Origin: Niallia taxi | GTDB lineage: Bacteria; Bacillota; Bacilli; Bacillales; Cytobacillaceae | DNA: 64,000 nucleotides | Direction: 5' to 3' | NCBI RefSeq assembly: GCF_032818155.1 | Contig: NZ_CP102589.1 | Location: 916,001-980,000 of the forward strand | Part shown: one piece after another, positions 34,509 to 42,836 of the stretch | Layout: every line of letters starts with the position of its first letter | Position numbering within the stretch: the stretch's first letter is position 1 | The notes under the pieces: generated by a model | Databases searched by the model: none | Seen by the model: only the letters and a program-made list of their open reading frames with translations | Told to the model about the DNA's origin: nothing | Position numbers and translations under genes: made by a program

Positions 34509-35318
34509 ATGACTAAATCTGTCGTAGTGAAGAACTTGACGAAAAGATATAAACTATACAGCAACAACAAGGAAAAAATGATGGATATTTTTTTGCCGAA
34601 GAGCTATGGTGAGCCGTTTTATGCACTTAGAGATGTCAGCTTTACTGCGGAAAAAGGCGATACAATCGGCTTTGTCGGCATAAATGGTTCAGGTAAATCA
34701 ACGCTTTCCAACATTATTGCAGGCATCGTTCCAGAAACGAGCGGCACTGTTGAGATAGATGGACAGGCTTCCTTGATTGCTGTTGCAGCAGGGCTTAATA
34801 ACCAGCTGACAGGCAGGGAAAACATTGAGCTTAAATGCTTGATGCTCGGCTTCAGCAAAGAAAAGATTAAAGCACTTGAGCCAGATATCATTGAGTTTGC
34901 TGAATTAGGCAAGTTCATTGATCAGCCTGTTAAATCCTACAGCAGCGGGATGCGTTCCCGTCTTGGTTTTGCGATTTCTGTTCATACAGATCCAGATGTA
35001 CTTATCATTGATGAAGCATTGTCTGTTGGGGATAAGGCGTTCGGTGAGAAGTGCTTGGAGAAAATGCAGGAATTTAAGGAACGAGGCAAAACAATGTTCT
35101 TTGTCAGCCATTCCATCGGCCAAATGAAGAAATTCTGTGAAAAAGCGATTTGGCTTGAATTTGGCCAGGTGAAAATGGAAGGCAGTATTAAGGATGTTAT
35201 TCCCGCTTACGAAAAATTTATGGACGATTACAAAAAGATGTCTAATAAAGAGAAAAAGCAGTATCGGGAAAATGCCTTTAAAGACCGAAGTGAAGAAAAG
35301 GAAAAAGCACATAGTTAA
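34509..35318 (+). CDS. tagH: Teichoic acid ABC exporter, ATP-binding subunit
   Basis: This 269-aa ATPase drives the TagG exporter. Walker A is GINGSGKST, the signature motif is YSSGMRSRLGF, and Walker B is VLIIDEALSVGD, followed by FFVSHSIGQMKKFC. It ends after a short, Lys/Glu-rich tail and lacks the long C-terminal extracytoplasmic extension of B. subtilis TagH (527 aa), so it resembles the S. aureus TarH form (264 aa). I start at 34509 (MTKSVVVKNLTKRY), which has GGAAGTGAT before it; the frame to 34482 overlaps tagG. A strong terminator closes the tagF-tagG-tagH unit. Confidence 0.93.
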   Translation: MTKSVVVKNLTKRYKLYSNNKEKMMDIFLPKSYGEPFYALRDVSFTAEKGDTIGFVGINGSGKSTLSNIIAGIVPETSGTVEIDGQASLIAVAAGLNNQLTGRENIELKCLMLGFSKEKIKALEPDIIEFAELGKFIDQPVKSYSSGMRSRLGFAISVHTDPDVLIIDEALSVGDKAFGEKCLEKMQEFKERGKTMFFVSHSIGQMKKFCEKAIWLEFGQVKMEGSIKDVIPAYEKFMDDYKKMSNKEKKQYRENAFKDRSEEKEKAHS

Positions 35319-35322
35319 TTAT

Positions 35323-35368
35323 TGCAGCATTCAAAAGGGAAACCTTGATTTGAATGCTGTTTTTTTTG
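35323..35368 (+). terminator. Rho-independent terminator of the tagFGH unit
   Basis: GCAGCATTCAAA...TTTGAATGCTG stem followed by eight T. Confidence 0.93.
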
Positions 35369-35575
35369 CCTTTTTCGTCATGGAATGGCTGGCAATAGAG
35401 AAAAAGCGGAAATTTATCAGTAAGATGGAGAATTTATGTCCATATTATAAGTAAAGAGTGCAACTTTTGCTTGTGATGCTACGTCTAATATTATATATTT
35501 ATAAAAGGTTTTAATTATTTGTAATTTATATGTAAACTATCATGAAGAAATTAAAGGATTTATTAAGATGAAATA

Positions 35576-35584
35576 TGCTATAAT
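35576..35584 (+). promoter_or_regulatory. Extended -10 promoter of tagO
   Basis: TGCTATAAT is an extended -10 element (TGn plus perfect TATAAT), 75 bases before the tagO start. No good -35 was seen, as expected for this class. Confidence 0.65.
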
Positions 35585-35659
35585 CAGTCTTGAAAAAATA
35601 TAAGCTTAAGAAGAAAGCGCAAATGCCTAAAATACAAAAGGGGCATTGGGGAGGATCTT

Positions 35660-36721
35660 ATGATTTATATAATGCTTATTACATGTTTTTTTGGATCCAT
35701 CATACTTACTCCTTTAGTGAAAAAACTGGCATTTAAATTAGGAGCGGTTGATAAACCAGAACAGCGTAAAGTGCATCTGAAAATAATGCCCCGAATGGGC
35801 GGTTTAGCAATATATATCAGCTTCATTATCGGAGCTTTAATTATTAATCCGAACAAGGATTACCATTTTCCGATTTTAATCGGGAGCACCATCATCATTA
35901 TTACAGGCATATTAGATGATATTTATAATTTGTCTGCAAAAATCAAATTCCTGACACAAACATTGGCAGCTGCTGTTGTCGTTATCTGGGGTGGAGTACA
36001 GGTCGAATTCATTAACCTGCCGTTCGGCGGTCAAATCGAGTTTGGATTCCTGGATATTCCGATTACCATTCTTTGGATCGTTGGGATTACAAATGCGATT
36101 AATTTGATTGATGGTCTTGATGGACTAGCTGCAGGAGTTTCCTCTATCGCCTTATTCACGATTACAGGTATGGCGATGATTATGGGGAACGGCTATGTTA
36201 TTGCCATATCCTCGATTGCTCTTGCGAGTACATTAGGATTTTTATTCTTTAACTTTTATCCGGCGAAGATCTTTATGGGCGATACAGGAGCATTATTCCT
36301 TGGTTATATTATTGCTGTTATGTCCCTGCTGGGCTTCAAAAACGTAACATTAATCTCATTCGTTATTCCAGTGATTATCCTAGGTGTGCCGATTTCTGAC
36401 ACGTTTTTCGCGATAATACGCAGGCTTATTAATAAGCAGCCACTATCTGCACCAGATAAATCACATCTGCATCATTGTCTGCTCAATATTGGCTTTACAC
36501 ATAGACAAACAGTCATCATTATTTATGCGATGGCAACATTCTTTGGATTAGTGGCAGTTATTTTCTCGCAAGCGAAGGTGTGGGGAGCAATTCTCCTAAT
36601 CGCTACAGTACTGCTAATTATTGAGTTGTTTGTTGAAAAGATAGGACTTGTCGGCAAGAACTATAAACCTATCCTGAAATTCATTAATGATATTCGATAC
36701 GCAGCAGATAAAGAGCGTTAA
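35660..36721 (+). CDS. tagO: Undecaprenyl-phosphate N-acetylglucosamine-1-phosphate transferase
   Basis: This 353-aa polytopic membrane enzyme (about ten or eleven spans) transfers GlcNAc-1-phosphate to undecaprenyl phosphate, the first step of wall teichoic acid and related polymers. Motifs are KPEQRKVHLKIMPRMGGLAI near the start, GILDDIYNLSAKIKFL with the Asp pair, NLIDGLDGLAAG, FMGDTGALFLGY and DKSHLHHCLL (the HxHH motif). The ATG follows GGGGAGG. The gene stands at the junction of the wall region and the deg/com/flagellar region, the same place as in B. subtilis. A bidirectional terminator follows. Confidence 0.94.
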   Translation: MIYIMLITCFFGSIILTPLVKKLAFKLGAVDKPEQRKVHLKIMPRMGGLAIYISFIIGALIINPNKDYHFPILIGSTIIIITGILDDIYNLSAKIKFLTQTLAAAVVVIWGGVQVEFINLPFGGQIEFGFLDIPITILWIVGITNAINLIDGLDGLAAGVSSIALFTITGMAMIMGNGYVIAISSIALASTLGFLFFNFYPAKIFMGDTGALFLGYIIAVMSLLGFKNVTLISFVIPVIILGVPISDTFFAIIRRLINKQPLSAPDKSHLHHCLLNIGFTHRQTVIIIYAMATFFGLVAVIFSQAKVWGAILLIATVLLIIELFVEKIGLVGKNYKPILKFINDIRYAADKER

Positions 36722-36727
36722 AGCACA

Positions 36728-36765
36728 TAAAAAAGCTTACCTGAATGGGTAAGCTTTTTTTTTGT
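36728..36765. terminator. Bidirectional terminator between tagO and the converging genes
   Basis: AAAAAAGCTTACC-tgaat-GGGTAAGCTTTTTTTTT: A-run, perfect stem, T-run. Confidence 0.92.
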
Positions 36766-36772
36766 TATGTGG

Positions 36773-36907
36773 TTACAGATCATCATCTGTAATGCTCTCT
36801 AGTGCCGGCATTACATCCTCTTCATCATCCATAAGGAATGAATCATGTTCTGAAAACAACGGCCTTTCAAGCGCATAATTAATTAAAGACCAAACTGATT
36901 TAATCAT
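36773..36907 (-). CDS. Small acidic protein of unknown function (candidate)
   Basis: This is a 44-aa ORF between two terminators. The ATG at 36907 has TGAGGGAAA upstream (GAGGG eight bases away). The product MIKSVWSLINYALERPLFSE and its continuation HDSFLMDDEEDVMPALESI ends in a strongly acidic tail (TDDDL). There is no membrane helix or signal. The same frame runs much further upstream, but that part is the low-complexity antisense-frame shadow of the LCP gene tail and is not coding. I do not recognise the family. The compact gene-sized unit with its own ribosome binding site supports it; comparative data are lacking. Confidence 0.42.
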   Translation of the reverse strand: MIKSVWSLINYALERPLFSEHDSFLMDDEEDVMPALESITDDDL

Positions 36908-36983
36908 GGTTGTTTCCCTCATTCTTGGTAGTTTAACAGCATCAATAGTATTTACAAAAACTAACCGTTTTATAGGGGAAATA

Positions 36984-37022
36984 TAAAAAAAAAGAAGATG
37001 GACTGCTTGTCCATCTTCTTTA
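36984..37022 (-). terminator. Rho-independent terminator of the third LCP gene
   Basis: On the minus strand: AAAGAAGATGGA-caagcag-TCCATCTTCTTT followed by a T-run, six bases after the stop codon. Confidence 0.92.
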
Positions 37023-37028
37023 GTAAAA

Positions 37029-38264
37029 TTAATTAGTTGTACCTGTTGATTCAGAATAAGTCGAATCTGTAGTAGTTGTGCCTGTACTATCTGTCGTACC
37101 GGTAGTGCTGTCTGTTGTGCTTTCAGAAGAAGTATCAGTAGTGCTGTCTGTTGTGCTTTCAGAAGAAGTATCAGTAGTGCTGTCTGTTGTGCTTTCAGAA
37201 GAAGTATCAGTAGTGCCAGTAGTATCAGTTGTTGAATCTGTATCTGTACTGTTTGTATCAGAAAGCTCCTCACTGATTCCAAGATGCTCCTGCAGGATTG
37301 CTTTCGTTTCTTCTAATGCCGTTTGATCTAATTGATAAATATACTTACCGTCCACGTTGCCATCACTGCCTTGTAATGTCAGAGTTTCCACTTGCAATCC
37401 GTTTTCAGCAGTTGCATATGCAAGAAGTGATTGAATGTTGCTGAAAGAAAGGTCTGTTGTCATATTATCGCCGACAGCTTCCATCAGCTTCGAATATTTC
37501 GTAATCGCTTGAGCAGAAACTGCTTTGTTCATAACTGCTTTCATAATCAATTGCTGACGTTTGCCGCGCTCAATGTCATTATCAATTTTTCTTGTTCTTG
37601 CAAGGGCTAAAGCCTGCTCGCCATTAAGTGTTTGCAAGCCTTTTTCTAAATGAATAGCATTAGAGCCTTTTTGGTCCTTTGAGTTTTGCTCTGTGAATGT
37701 AACTGGAACGTCCACTTCAATTCCGTCAAGTGCGTTAACTACATCCATAAAGGCATCAAAGTTCATTTTTGCATAGTAATCGACAGGTACGTCTAACAGA
37801 TTTTCCACTGTTTCAATTGTTGAGCTCACACCACCGAAATAATGGGCATGGGTGATTTTATCACTATAGCCTCGTTCAGGGATGTACACATAGGAATCCC
37901 GTGGTATGCTTAGCAGCTTAACTGATTTTTCCTTTTCATTTAATGTTGCAAGCATTAGTGCATCCGAGCGGGATCTTGTTGTGCCAGAAGATGAAGAGCG
38001 TTTTTCACTGTCATCGACTCCGATAAATAAAATGGATATATCGTCAATGTCTGGGTCTACTGCTGAACTGCGTAGGGAAGAATCCCTATCGATTGGCTGA
38101 TAAGAGTCATCTGCTACCGATTTAGCCTTTGTATAAAGGAATGCCCCGTATCCTATTCCACTTGCAACAATGACAAGCAGCGGCACAAGGATAAATGTCA
38201 GGATTTTTTTCCTCTTTCGCTTCTTTTTATTATAATTAACATAAGATTCTCTATTCGATGCCAT
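37029..38264 (-). CDS. tagV: LytR-CpsA-Psr (LCP) family ligase with Ser/Thr/Asp repeat tail
   Basis: This is a 411-aa type II membrane protein: basic N-terminus (KKKRKRKK), one helix (residues ~22-44), then the LCP domain. Domain motifs are SILFIGVDDSEK, SRSDALMLATL, LLSIPRDSYVYIP, ITHAHYFGG and LARTRKIDNDIERGKRQQ. It ends in about 75 residues of Ser/Thr/Asp/Glu/Gly low complexity, including three perfect TDTSSESTTDST repeats, which could span the wall or be glycosylated. Place between tagO and yvyE matches B. subtilis tagV (yvhJ); the symbol rests on that synteny. The ATG at 38264 has AAAGGAG six bases upstream. A terminator follows directly. Confidence 0.91.
   Translation of the reverse strand: MASNRESYVNYNKKKRKRKKILTFILVPLLVIVASGIGYGAFLYTKAKSVADDSYQPIDRDSSLRSSAVDPDIDDISILFIGVDDSEKRSSSSGTTRSRSDALMLATLNEKEKSVKLLSIPRDSYVYIPERGYSDKITHAHYFGGVSSTIETVENLLDVPVDYYAKMNFDAFMDVVNALDGIEVDVPVTFTEQNSKDQKGSNAIHLEKGLQTLNGEQALALARTRKIDNDIERGKRQQLIMKAVMNKAVSAQAITKYSKLMEAVGDNMTTDLSFSNIQSLLAYATAENGLQVETLTLQGSDGNVDGKYIYQLDQTALEETKAILQEHLGISEELSDTNSTDTDSTTDTTGTTDTSSESTTDSTTDTSSESTTDSTTDTSSESTTDSTTGTTDSTGTTTTDSTYSESTGTTN
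37102..37209 (-). repeat. Three identical 36-bp tandem repeats in the LCP tail
   Basis: Units 37102-37137, 37138-37173 and 37174-37209 appear identical, and a partial fourth begins at 37210. Each encodes 12 residues, so unit changes keep the reading frame. Confidence 0.92.
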
Positions 38265-38401
38265 TGGTTTCTCCTTTAAGCGTTGATTTTGGAAACTAGT
38301 CATAGCCATTACATTAATCTTATCTTACTATCTCATCCCATAATAATAACTAGTGTTTTATTTCTTGTTAAGGAATTTTTTAATAAGAGAAGGGAAAATA
38401 T

Positions 38402-39034
38402 TCATATAAGAGTTTCTAAATAAACGGCTTCTTTTTCTTTTAGTATGCCTTGGCCATTCGTTAATTCTGTCATCCAATTCTTGTAGGTTTGGATTTTTTC
38501 GGTCTCGACATATACATCAATCTCAACAGACTCCAGATAATGGATTTCTTTTAATTGATAAGGGGAGGTTCTTAATTCATTCTCTATTTTACCGAGGAAT
38601 GTATAGTCAATTTTAACGCCAATAATTGTCATTAGTTTTCTTTCCACGACTCCTGTCGCAGTTATACCCTCTGAGGCCGATTTTCCGTATGCACGGATAA
38701 GGCCGCCGGCTCCCAGCTTAATTCCCCCGAAATAGCGAGTAACGACAACCACTGTATCTTTCAGTTTTCTTTTCTTCAGCACTTCTAAGATTGGTACACC
38801 GGCTGTTCCGCTTGGCTCTCCATCGTCATTTGCTTTTTGGATTTGGTCATTTTCGCCAATTAAATATGCTGAACAGTTATGGGTTGCATCTTTATGCTTC
38901 TTTTTAATATCTATGATAAACGCTTGTGCTTCTTCTTCACTAGTTGAAGTGCAAACATGTGCGATGAAACGCGATTTCTGTATGACGATCTCATGTTCTC
39001 CATAACCTTTTACAGTATGGTAGCAAGGAAGCAT
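38402..39034 (-). CDS. yvyE: YigZ/IMPACT family protein
   Basis: This 210-aa cytoplasmic protein has an N-terminal UPF0029/IMPACT domain and a C-terminal DUF1949 ferredoxin-like domain (residues ~138-205). Diagnostic segments are KSRFIAHVCTSTSEEEAQAFI, ATHNCSAYLIG, NDDGEPSGTAGVPILEVL and VVVVTRYFGGIKLGAGGLIRAYG. The family is linked to translation control and nutrient response (IMPACT binds Gcn1 in eukaryotes); the bacterial function is unresolved. The start at 39034 has AAAGGAG nine bases upstream; an overlapping ATG two bases earlier is in another frame. As in B. subtilis, it lies divergent from degS and next to the LCP gene. Confidence 0.93.
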   Translation of the reverse strand: MLPCYHTVKGYGEHEIVIQKSRFIAHVCTSTSEEEAQAFIIDIKKKHKDATHNCSAYLIGENDQIQKANDDGEPSGTAGVPILEVLKKRKLKDTVVVVTRYFGGIKLGAGGLIRAYGKSASEGITATGVVERKLMTIIGVKIDYTFLGKIENELRTSPYQLKEIHYLESVEIDVYVETEKIQTYKNWMTELTNGQGILKEKEAVYLETLI

Positions 39035-39527
39035 TCATAACAGCTCCTTTCTAAATAAAAAAAGCAAAAATGTTTGTTATAACGAACAAATAAGAATATA
39101 ATATTTTATAGCCTTATTTCATTATAATTCGACATTCTTCATTCTTCAATTGTTGATGTGTTTGTAACAGAATTTTAATATTAGTCCGATATTGCCATGT
39201 TATAATAAGTAAAACTCCATGCCTAAAAAGTCCCTGATAAAAAAGCAGTCATATTGAAAGTGGATAGGTAAATGCAAGGAGCAGCTTGATATCAGCCGTA
39301 TTTTTTGTAAATGCTAAATAGGGCAAAGGACATTTATTCCGTATAAAAAATATTCCTTAAAAATTTCTTAATTAGGTAAATAGTATTACTTTAATTGGGT
39401 ATAATATATGTCTATATAACGATTTTATATTATTTACCCATGAAATTATACATATTTTCCACTTTCACGCTAAAATAAGATTTGATACAGGAAGGGTTTT
39501 CAACCTTTTTGGAGGAATTATATAATT
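39035..39527 (+). other. Long regulatory intergenic region upstream of degS
   Basis: About 490 AT-rich bases without an ORF of note. TATAAT at 39410-39415 is a possible degS -10 element; a -35 is not clear (TACTTT). The unusual length suggests upstream control sites, but no specific site was identified. Confidence 0.5.
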
Positions 39528-40670
39528 ATGATAATAAGGAAATTTGATACAAAAACACTAGATTTTATTTTAGAAAAAATGGTTGAGACAGTCAGCTCCA
39601 GCAAGGATGAAATATTTCGCATTGGAGAACAGTGTCGAAAGGATTATGAAAAGCTGACCGAAGAGCTAAAGGAAATAAGGAATCTAGTCCTTCAAACAAT
39701 TGAAGAGGGAGATAAGCTTGAAGCACAATCCCGCTTTGCGAGAAAACGCCTGTCAGAGGTGAGTAAGCATTTCAACGAGTACTCTGAGGTAGAAGTGCGT
39801 GAAGCATATGAAAAAGCGCATAGCCTGCAAATGGACTTAAGCATGAACCGGCATCTGGAAAAGCAATATCGAGACAGACGTGACGATATTGAAAGAAGGC
39901 TGATCGGTTTGGATGAGACGATTGAACGGGCAGATCATCTTGTTACACAAATCACAGTCGTAATGAAATACTTGATTAGTGATTTGAAGCAGGTCGGAGA
40001 AGTACTTGAGGATGCGAAGCAAAAGCAGGATTTCGGCTTGAAAATAATTGGGGCCCAAGAGGAAGAGCGGAAAAGACTCTCACGGGAAATTCATGATGGA
40101 CCTGCCCAAATGATGGCAAATGTCATGATGCGCTCTGATTTAATAGAAAGAATATATAAGGAGCATGGCGCGCAGGAAGCATTTGAAGAGATAAAAAATC
40201 TTAAGCTTATGGTTCGCAGCGCACTCTATGAAGTGAGAAGAATCATCTACGACCTTCGCCCGATGGCACTCGATGATTTAGGTCTTGTTCCAACATTAAA
40301 GAAATACTTAAAAACGACGGAAGAATATTATCAAACAGCAAGTATCGGCTTTACAACAATAGGCAAGGACTTCAGACTGCCAAACAAATATGAGGTAGCG
40401 CTGTTCCGGCTTATTCAGGAATCAGTTCAAAATGCATTAAAGCATGCCGAAGCCAAGACAATCCTCGTAAAAATAGAAATGAGGCGCGATCAAGTTATTG
40501 TTGTCATCAAAGACGATGGTAAAGGCTTTGACAAAAGTGTTAAAAAACAGGAATCTTTTGGTTTAATAGGGATGAGAGAAAGAGTAGAATTGCTCGAAGG
40601 GGAATTATCAATTGATTCAAAAATTGGAGCAGGGACGCTCGTCATGATTAATGTTCCAGTTAAAAATTAA
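39528..40670 (+). CDS. degS: Two-component sensor histidine kinase DegS
   Basis: This is a 380-aa soluble kinase without membrane helices. The long N-terminal coiled-coil sensor region (residues ~1-175) is DegS-specific. It is followed by a HisKA_3 box RKRLSREIHDGPAQ with phospho-acceptor His189, the same number as in B. subtilis, and an ATPase domain with VQNALKHAEA (N box) and DDGKGFD. It phosphorylates DegU and controls degradative enzymes, competence, motility and poly-gamma-glutamate. The ATG follows TTGGAGG. degU starts 36 bases after its stop. Confidence 0.95.
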   Translation: MIIRKFDTKTLDFILEKMVETVSSSKDEIFRIGEQCRKDYEKLTEELKEIRNLVLQTIEEGDKLEAQSRFARKRLSEVSKHFNEYSEVEVREAYEKAHSLQMDLSMNRHLEKQYRDRRDDIERRLIGLDETIERADHLVTQITVVMKYLISDLKQVGEVLEDAKQKQDFGLKIIGAQEEERKRLSREIHDGPAQMMANVMMRSDLIERIYKEHGAQEAFEEIKNLKLMVRSALYEVRRIIYDLRPMALDDLGLVPTLKKYLKTTEEYYQTASIGFTTIGKDFRLPNKYEVALFRLIQESVQNALKHAEAKTILVKIEMRRDQVIVVIKDDGKGFDKSVKKQESFGLIGMRERVELLEGELSIDSKIGAGTLVMINVPVKN

Positions 40671-40706
40671 TGAAATTGATAAGTGAGATTAGGGGAGGCG
40701 AAACAA

Positions 40707-41396
40707 TTGGCTACAACGAAAATAGTTATTATAGATGATCATCAATTGTTCAGGGAAGGTGTTAAACGTATCCTGGATTTTGAATCAAGCTTTGAGGTTG
40801 TCGCAGAAGGTGATGACGGTTCACAAGCTATCCAATTGGTAGAGCAATATGAGCCGGATGTAACAATCATGGATATTAATATGCCGACAACAAATGGTGT
40901 GGAGGCAACAAGACAATTGCTGGAGAAATTTCCAGATACAAAGGTTATTATCCTGTCGATTCATGATGATGAAAACTATGTAACACATGCATTGAAAACA
41001 GGTGCAAGTGGCTATCTGTTGAAGGAAATGGATGCAGATGCACTTGTAGAAGCAGTTAAAGTGGTTGCTGATGGCGGATCTTATCTTCATCCGAAAGTAA
41101 CTCATAATCTTGTTAATGAATACCGCAGGTTAGCATTGGAAGAGACAGGCGGCGGAGATCATTATGTACAAACAGTTGAAATAAGAAGACCGCTTCATCT
41201 TCTGACGCGCCGTGAGTGCGAAGTGCTGCAGCTTCTTGCAGATGGAAAAAGCAACAGGGGTATTGGGGAAGCGTTGTTCATAAGTGAAAAAACAGTTAAG
41301 AACCATGTCAGCAATATTTTGCAAAAAATGAATGTTAATGACCGTACTCAAGCAGTTGTTGTTGCAATCAAAAACGGTTGGGTAGAAGTACGATAA
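40707..41396 (+). CDS. degU: Two-component response regulator DegU
   Basis: This 229-aa NarL-type regulator has a receiver domain with DDHQLFREG at the start and phosphorylatable Asp56 in [12 protein letters not shown]. The C-terminal LuxR helix-turn-helix is [40 protein letters not shown]. The length equals B. subtilis DegU exactly when translation starts at the TTG at 40707, which lies eight bases after GGGGAGG. The frame from the GTG at 40683 would place the ribosome binding site inside the gene, so I reject that start. It forms an operon with degS and ends in a terminator. In B. subtilis it links motility, competence and biofilm formation. Confidence 0.95.
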   Translation: MATTKIVIIDDHQLFREGVKRILDFESSFEVVAEGDDGSQAIQLVEQYEPDVTIMDINMPTTNGVEATRQLLEKFPDTKVIILSIHDDENYVTHALKTGASGYLLKEMDADALVEAVKVVADGGSYLHPKVTHNLVNEYRRLALEETGGGDHYVQTVEIRRPLHLLTRRECEVLQLLADGKSNRGIGEALFISEKTVKNHVSNILQKMNVNDRTQAVVVAIKNGWVEVR

Positions 41397-41424
41397 AAGC
41401 TTCCTTATGGGGAGCTTTTTTTAT
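41395..41424 (+). terminator. Rho-independent terminator of degSU
   Basis: AAAAGCTTCC-ttat-GGGGAGCTTTTTTT stem and T-run overlapping the degU stop codon. Confidence 0.9.
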
Positions 41425-41576
41425 TTGCTTAAAATAAATGTCGATTCCTGTCCTAAAACATGGGCAGGAATCCACTTTTTTGTCAAAAAAGCAGCGGAAA
41501 TAGTAAAATATTCCTATGTCCATCATATGGCGAATAGTGCAGAATATTCATAGATATAGGGATAGGAGTGTTTGAG

Positions 41577-41708
41577 ATGAGCGGAGTTTGTATTCTTTCA
41601 AACGCTGAGCTGATAAAAGCATATCACCTGGCGGTATCCTTAAAGTTGGAGGAAGAATTTATCTCCATATTATTCGAAGAAGTAAATCGTCGGGAACTGA
41701 CTGTTTGA
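41577..41708 (+). CDS. sda: Sporulation checkpoint inhibitor Sda family protein
   Basis: This 43-aa product reads MSGVCILSNAELIKAYHLAV and then SLKLEEEFISILFEEVNRRE. The spacing LS-x2-ELI-x2-Y-x-A-x4-L-x2-FI-x2-(I/L)-x3-(E/I)-x-RR-x-L matches B. subtilis Sda ([20 protein letters not shown]...). Sda is a helical hairpin that binds the phosphorelay kinase KinA and blocks its autophosphorylation when DNA replication is disturbed, delaying sporulation. The ATG has AGGAGTG upstream at good spacing. It sits alone between the degU terminator and fakB. No clear DnaA box was found by eye in its short upstream region. Confidence 0.85.
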   Translation: MSGVCILSNAELIKAYHLAVSLKLEEEFISILFEEVNRRELTV

Positions 41709-41844
41709 TTCTTTTCATATATGAATCAGTATAAGATACCTTTTTGACTATAATAATAAAATTAGCCTATATTTGGTGCAAATATTTTGTTTTTTAGTTA
41801 AAATATACATACAACTGTATAGATAAGGAAGGTATTATATAAAA

Positions 41845-42684
41845 ATGAAAACAGCTATTGTAACAGATAGTACTGCTTATATAACGAAAGAAGTAAGAGA
41901 CAAATATGATATACATATGATTCCGTTGACAGTTGTGTTTGACAACGAGATTTATGAAGAGGAAGTAGACTTGCAAGCAGGTCAATTTTATGAAGAAGTG
42001 AAGTCAAAGGCACTTCCGACTACCTCTCAGCCGTCAATTGGGAAATTTGCTGAACTGTTTGAGCAGCTTTCAAAGGAATATGATGAAGTAATCAGCATTC
42101 ATCTATCAAGCGGTATTAGCGGTACATACCAGGGCGCAATTACTGCCGGCAATATGGTGGATAATATTAATGTATTTGCTTTTGATACAGAAATAAGCTG
42201 TATGGTCCAAGGTTTTTATGCTATAGAAGCTGCTAAGCTTGCCAAATCGGGCAAAACGGCAGCAGATATTATTCCTGTACTGGAAGAGCTCAAAAAAACA
42301 AGCCATGCCTACTTCATGGTAGATGATTTAGCTCATTTGCAGCGGGGAGGACGCTTGTCCAGTGCCCAAGCATTAATTGGCAGCCTGCTTCAGGTTAAAC
42401 CATTGCTGCACTTCGCTGATAAGGTAATTGTTCCGTTTGAAAAAATCAGAACAAGAAAAAAAGCGATGAAACGAATTGTTGATTTGCTTGCAGAAGCAAC
42501 AAACGGAGAAGAGTACCAAGCAGTAATAATTCATGCGAACAGAGAAGAAGAAGCAATCGAATGGAAAGCAGAGCTTGCTGAAAGATATCCTAATATTGAA
42601 TTTTCCATCAGCTACTTTGGTGCTGTCATCGGAACTCATCTTGGTGAGGGTTCGATGGGGCTTGGCTGGATGAAAAAAATCTGA
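41845..42684 (+). CDS. fakB: DegV/FakB family fatty-acid-binding protein
   Basis: This 279-aa cytoplasmic protein binds a fatty acid and presents it to the kinase FakA, forming acyl-phosphate for phospholipid synthesis. The N-terminal TDSTAYI motif, PLTVVFDNEIYEE, TSQPSIGKFAELFEQL, HLSSGISGTYQGA and the DLAHLQRGGRLSSAQALIGSLLQVKPLL segment define the family; the C-terminal GAVIGTHLGEGSMGLGW closes the fold. The B. subtilis counterpart (YviA) occupies the same place between degU and comFA. The ATG follows AAGGAAGG. A terminator follows, so comFA has its own promoter. Confidence 0.92.
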   Translation: MKTAIVTDSTAYITKEVRDKYDIHMIPLTVVFDNEIYEEEVDLQAGQFYEEVKSKALPTTSQPSIGKFAELFEQLSKEYDEVISIHLSSGISGTYQGAITAGNMVDNINVFAFDTEISCMVQGFYAIEAAKLAKSGKTAADIIPVLEELKKTSHAYFMVDDLAHLQRGGRLSSAQALIGSLLQVKPLLHFADKVIVPFEKIRTRKKAMKRIVDLLAEATNGEEYQAVIIHANREEEAIEWKAELAERYPNIEFSISYFGAVIGTHLGEGSMGLGWMKKI

Positions 42685-42688
42685 ACAA

Positions 42689-42727
42689 TGGCCTATCTAA
42701 TGGAGAATTAGATAGGCTCTTATTTTT
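42689..42727 (+). terminator. Rho-independent terminator of fakB
   Basis: GCCTATCTAAT-ggaga-ATTAGATAGGC stem followed by TCTTATTTTT. Confidence 0.87.
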
Positions 42728-42836
42728 GTTAGAAGGAATGCGTAGGATAAATAGAGAAGATAATAGAGGAACATAGAAAACAACGGAAGGAGGATCAATA
42801 ATACATCATACAAAAATTCTATAAGGAGGCTAAGTT

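Noticed and set aside
37100-37210. CRISPR-like array
   Set aside because: The three units are directly joined without spacers and encode a protein tail, so this is a coding tandem repeat.
36908-37282. Upstream extension of the minus-strand frame that ends at 36773
   Set aside because: The LLLKAQQTAL-type repeats are the frame-shifted reading of the LCP Ser/Thr tail, run through the LCP stop and terminator; only the short 3' ORF from 36907 is kept as a candidate.
37078-37326. Plus-strand Val/Ser-rich repeated ORF
   Set aside because: Antisense of the 36-bp tandem repeats in the LCP tail; no ribosome binding site.
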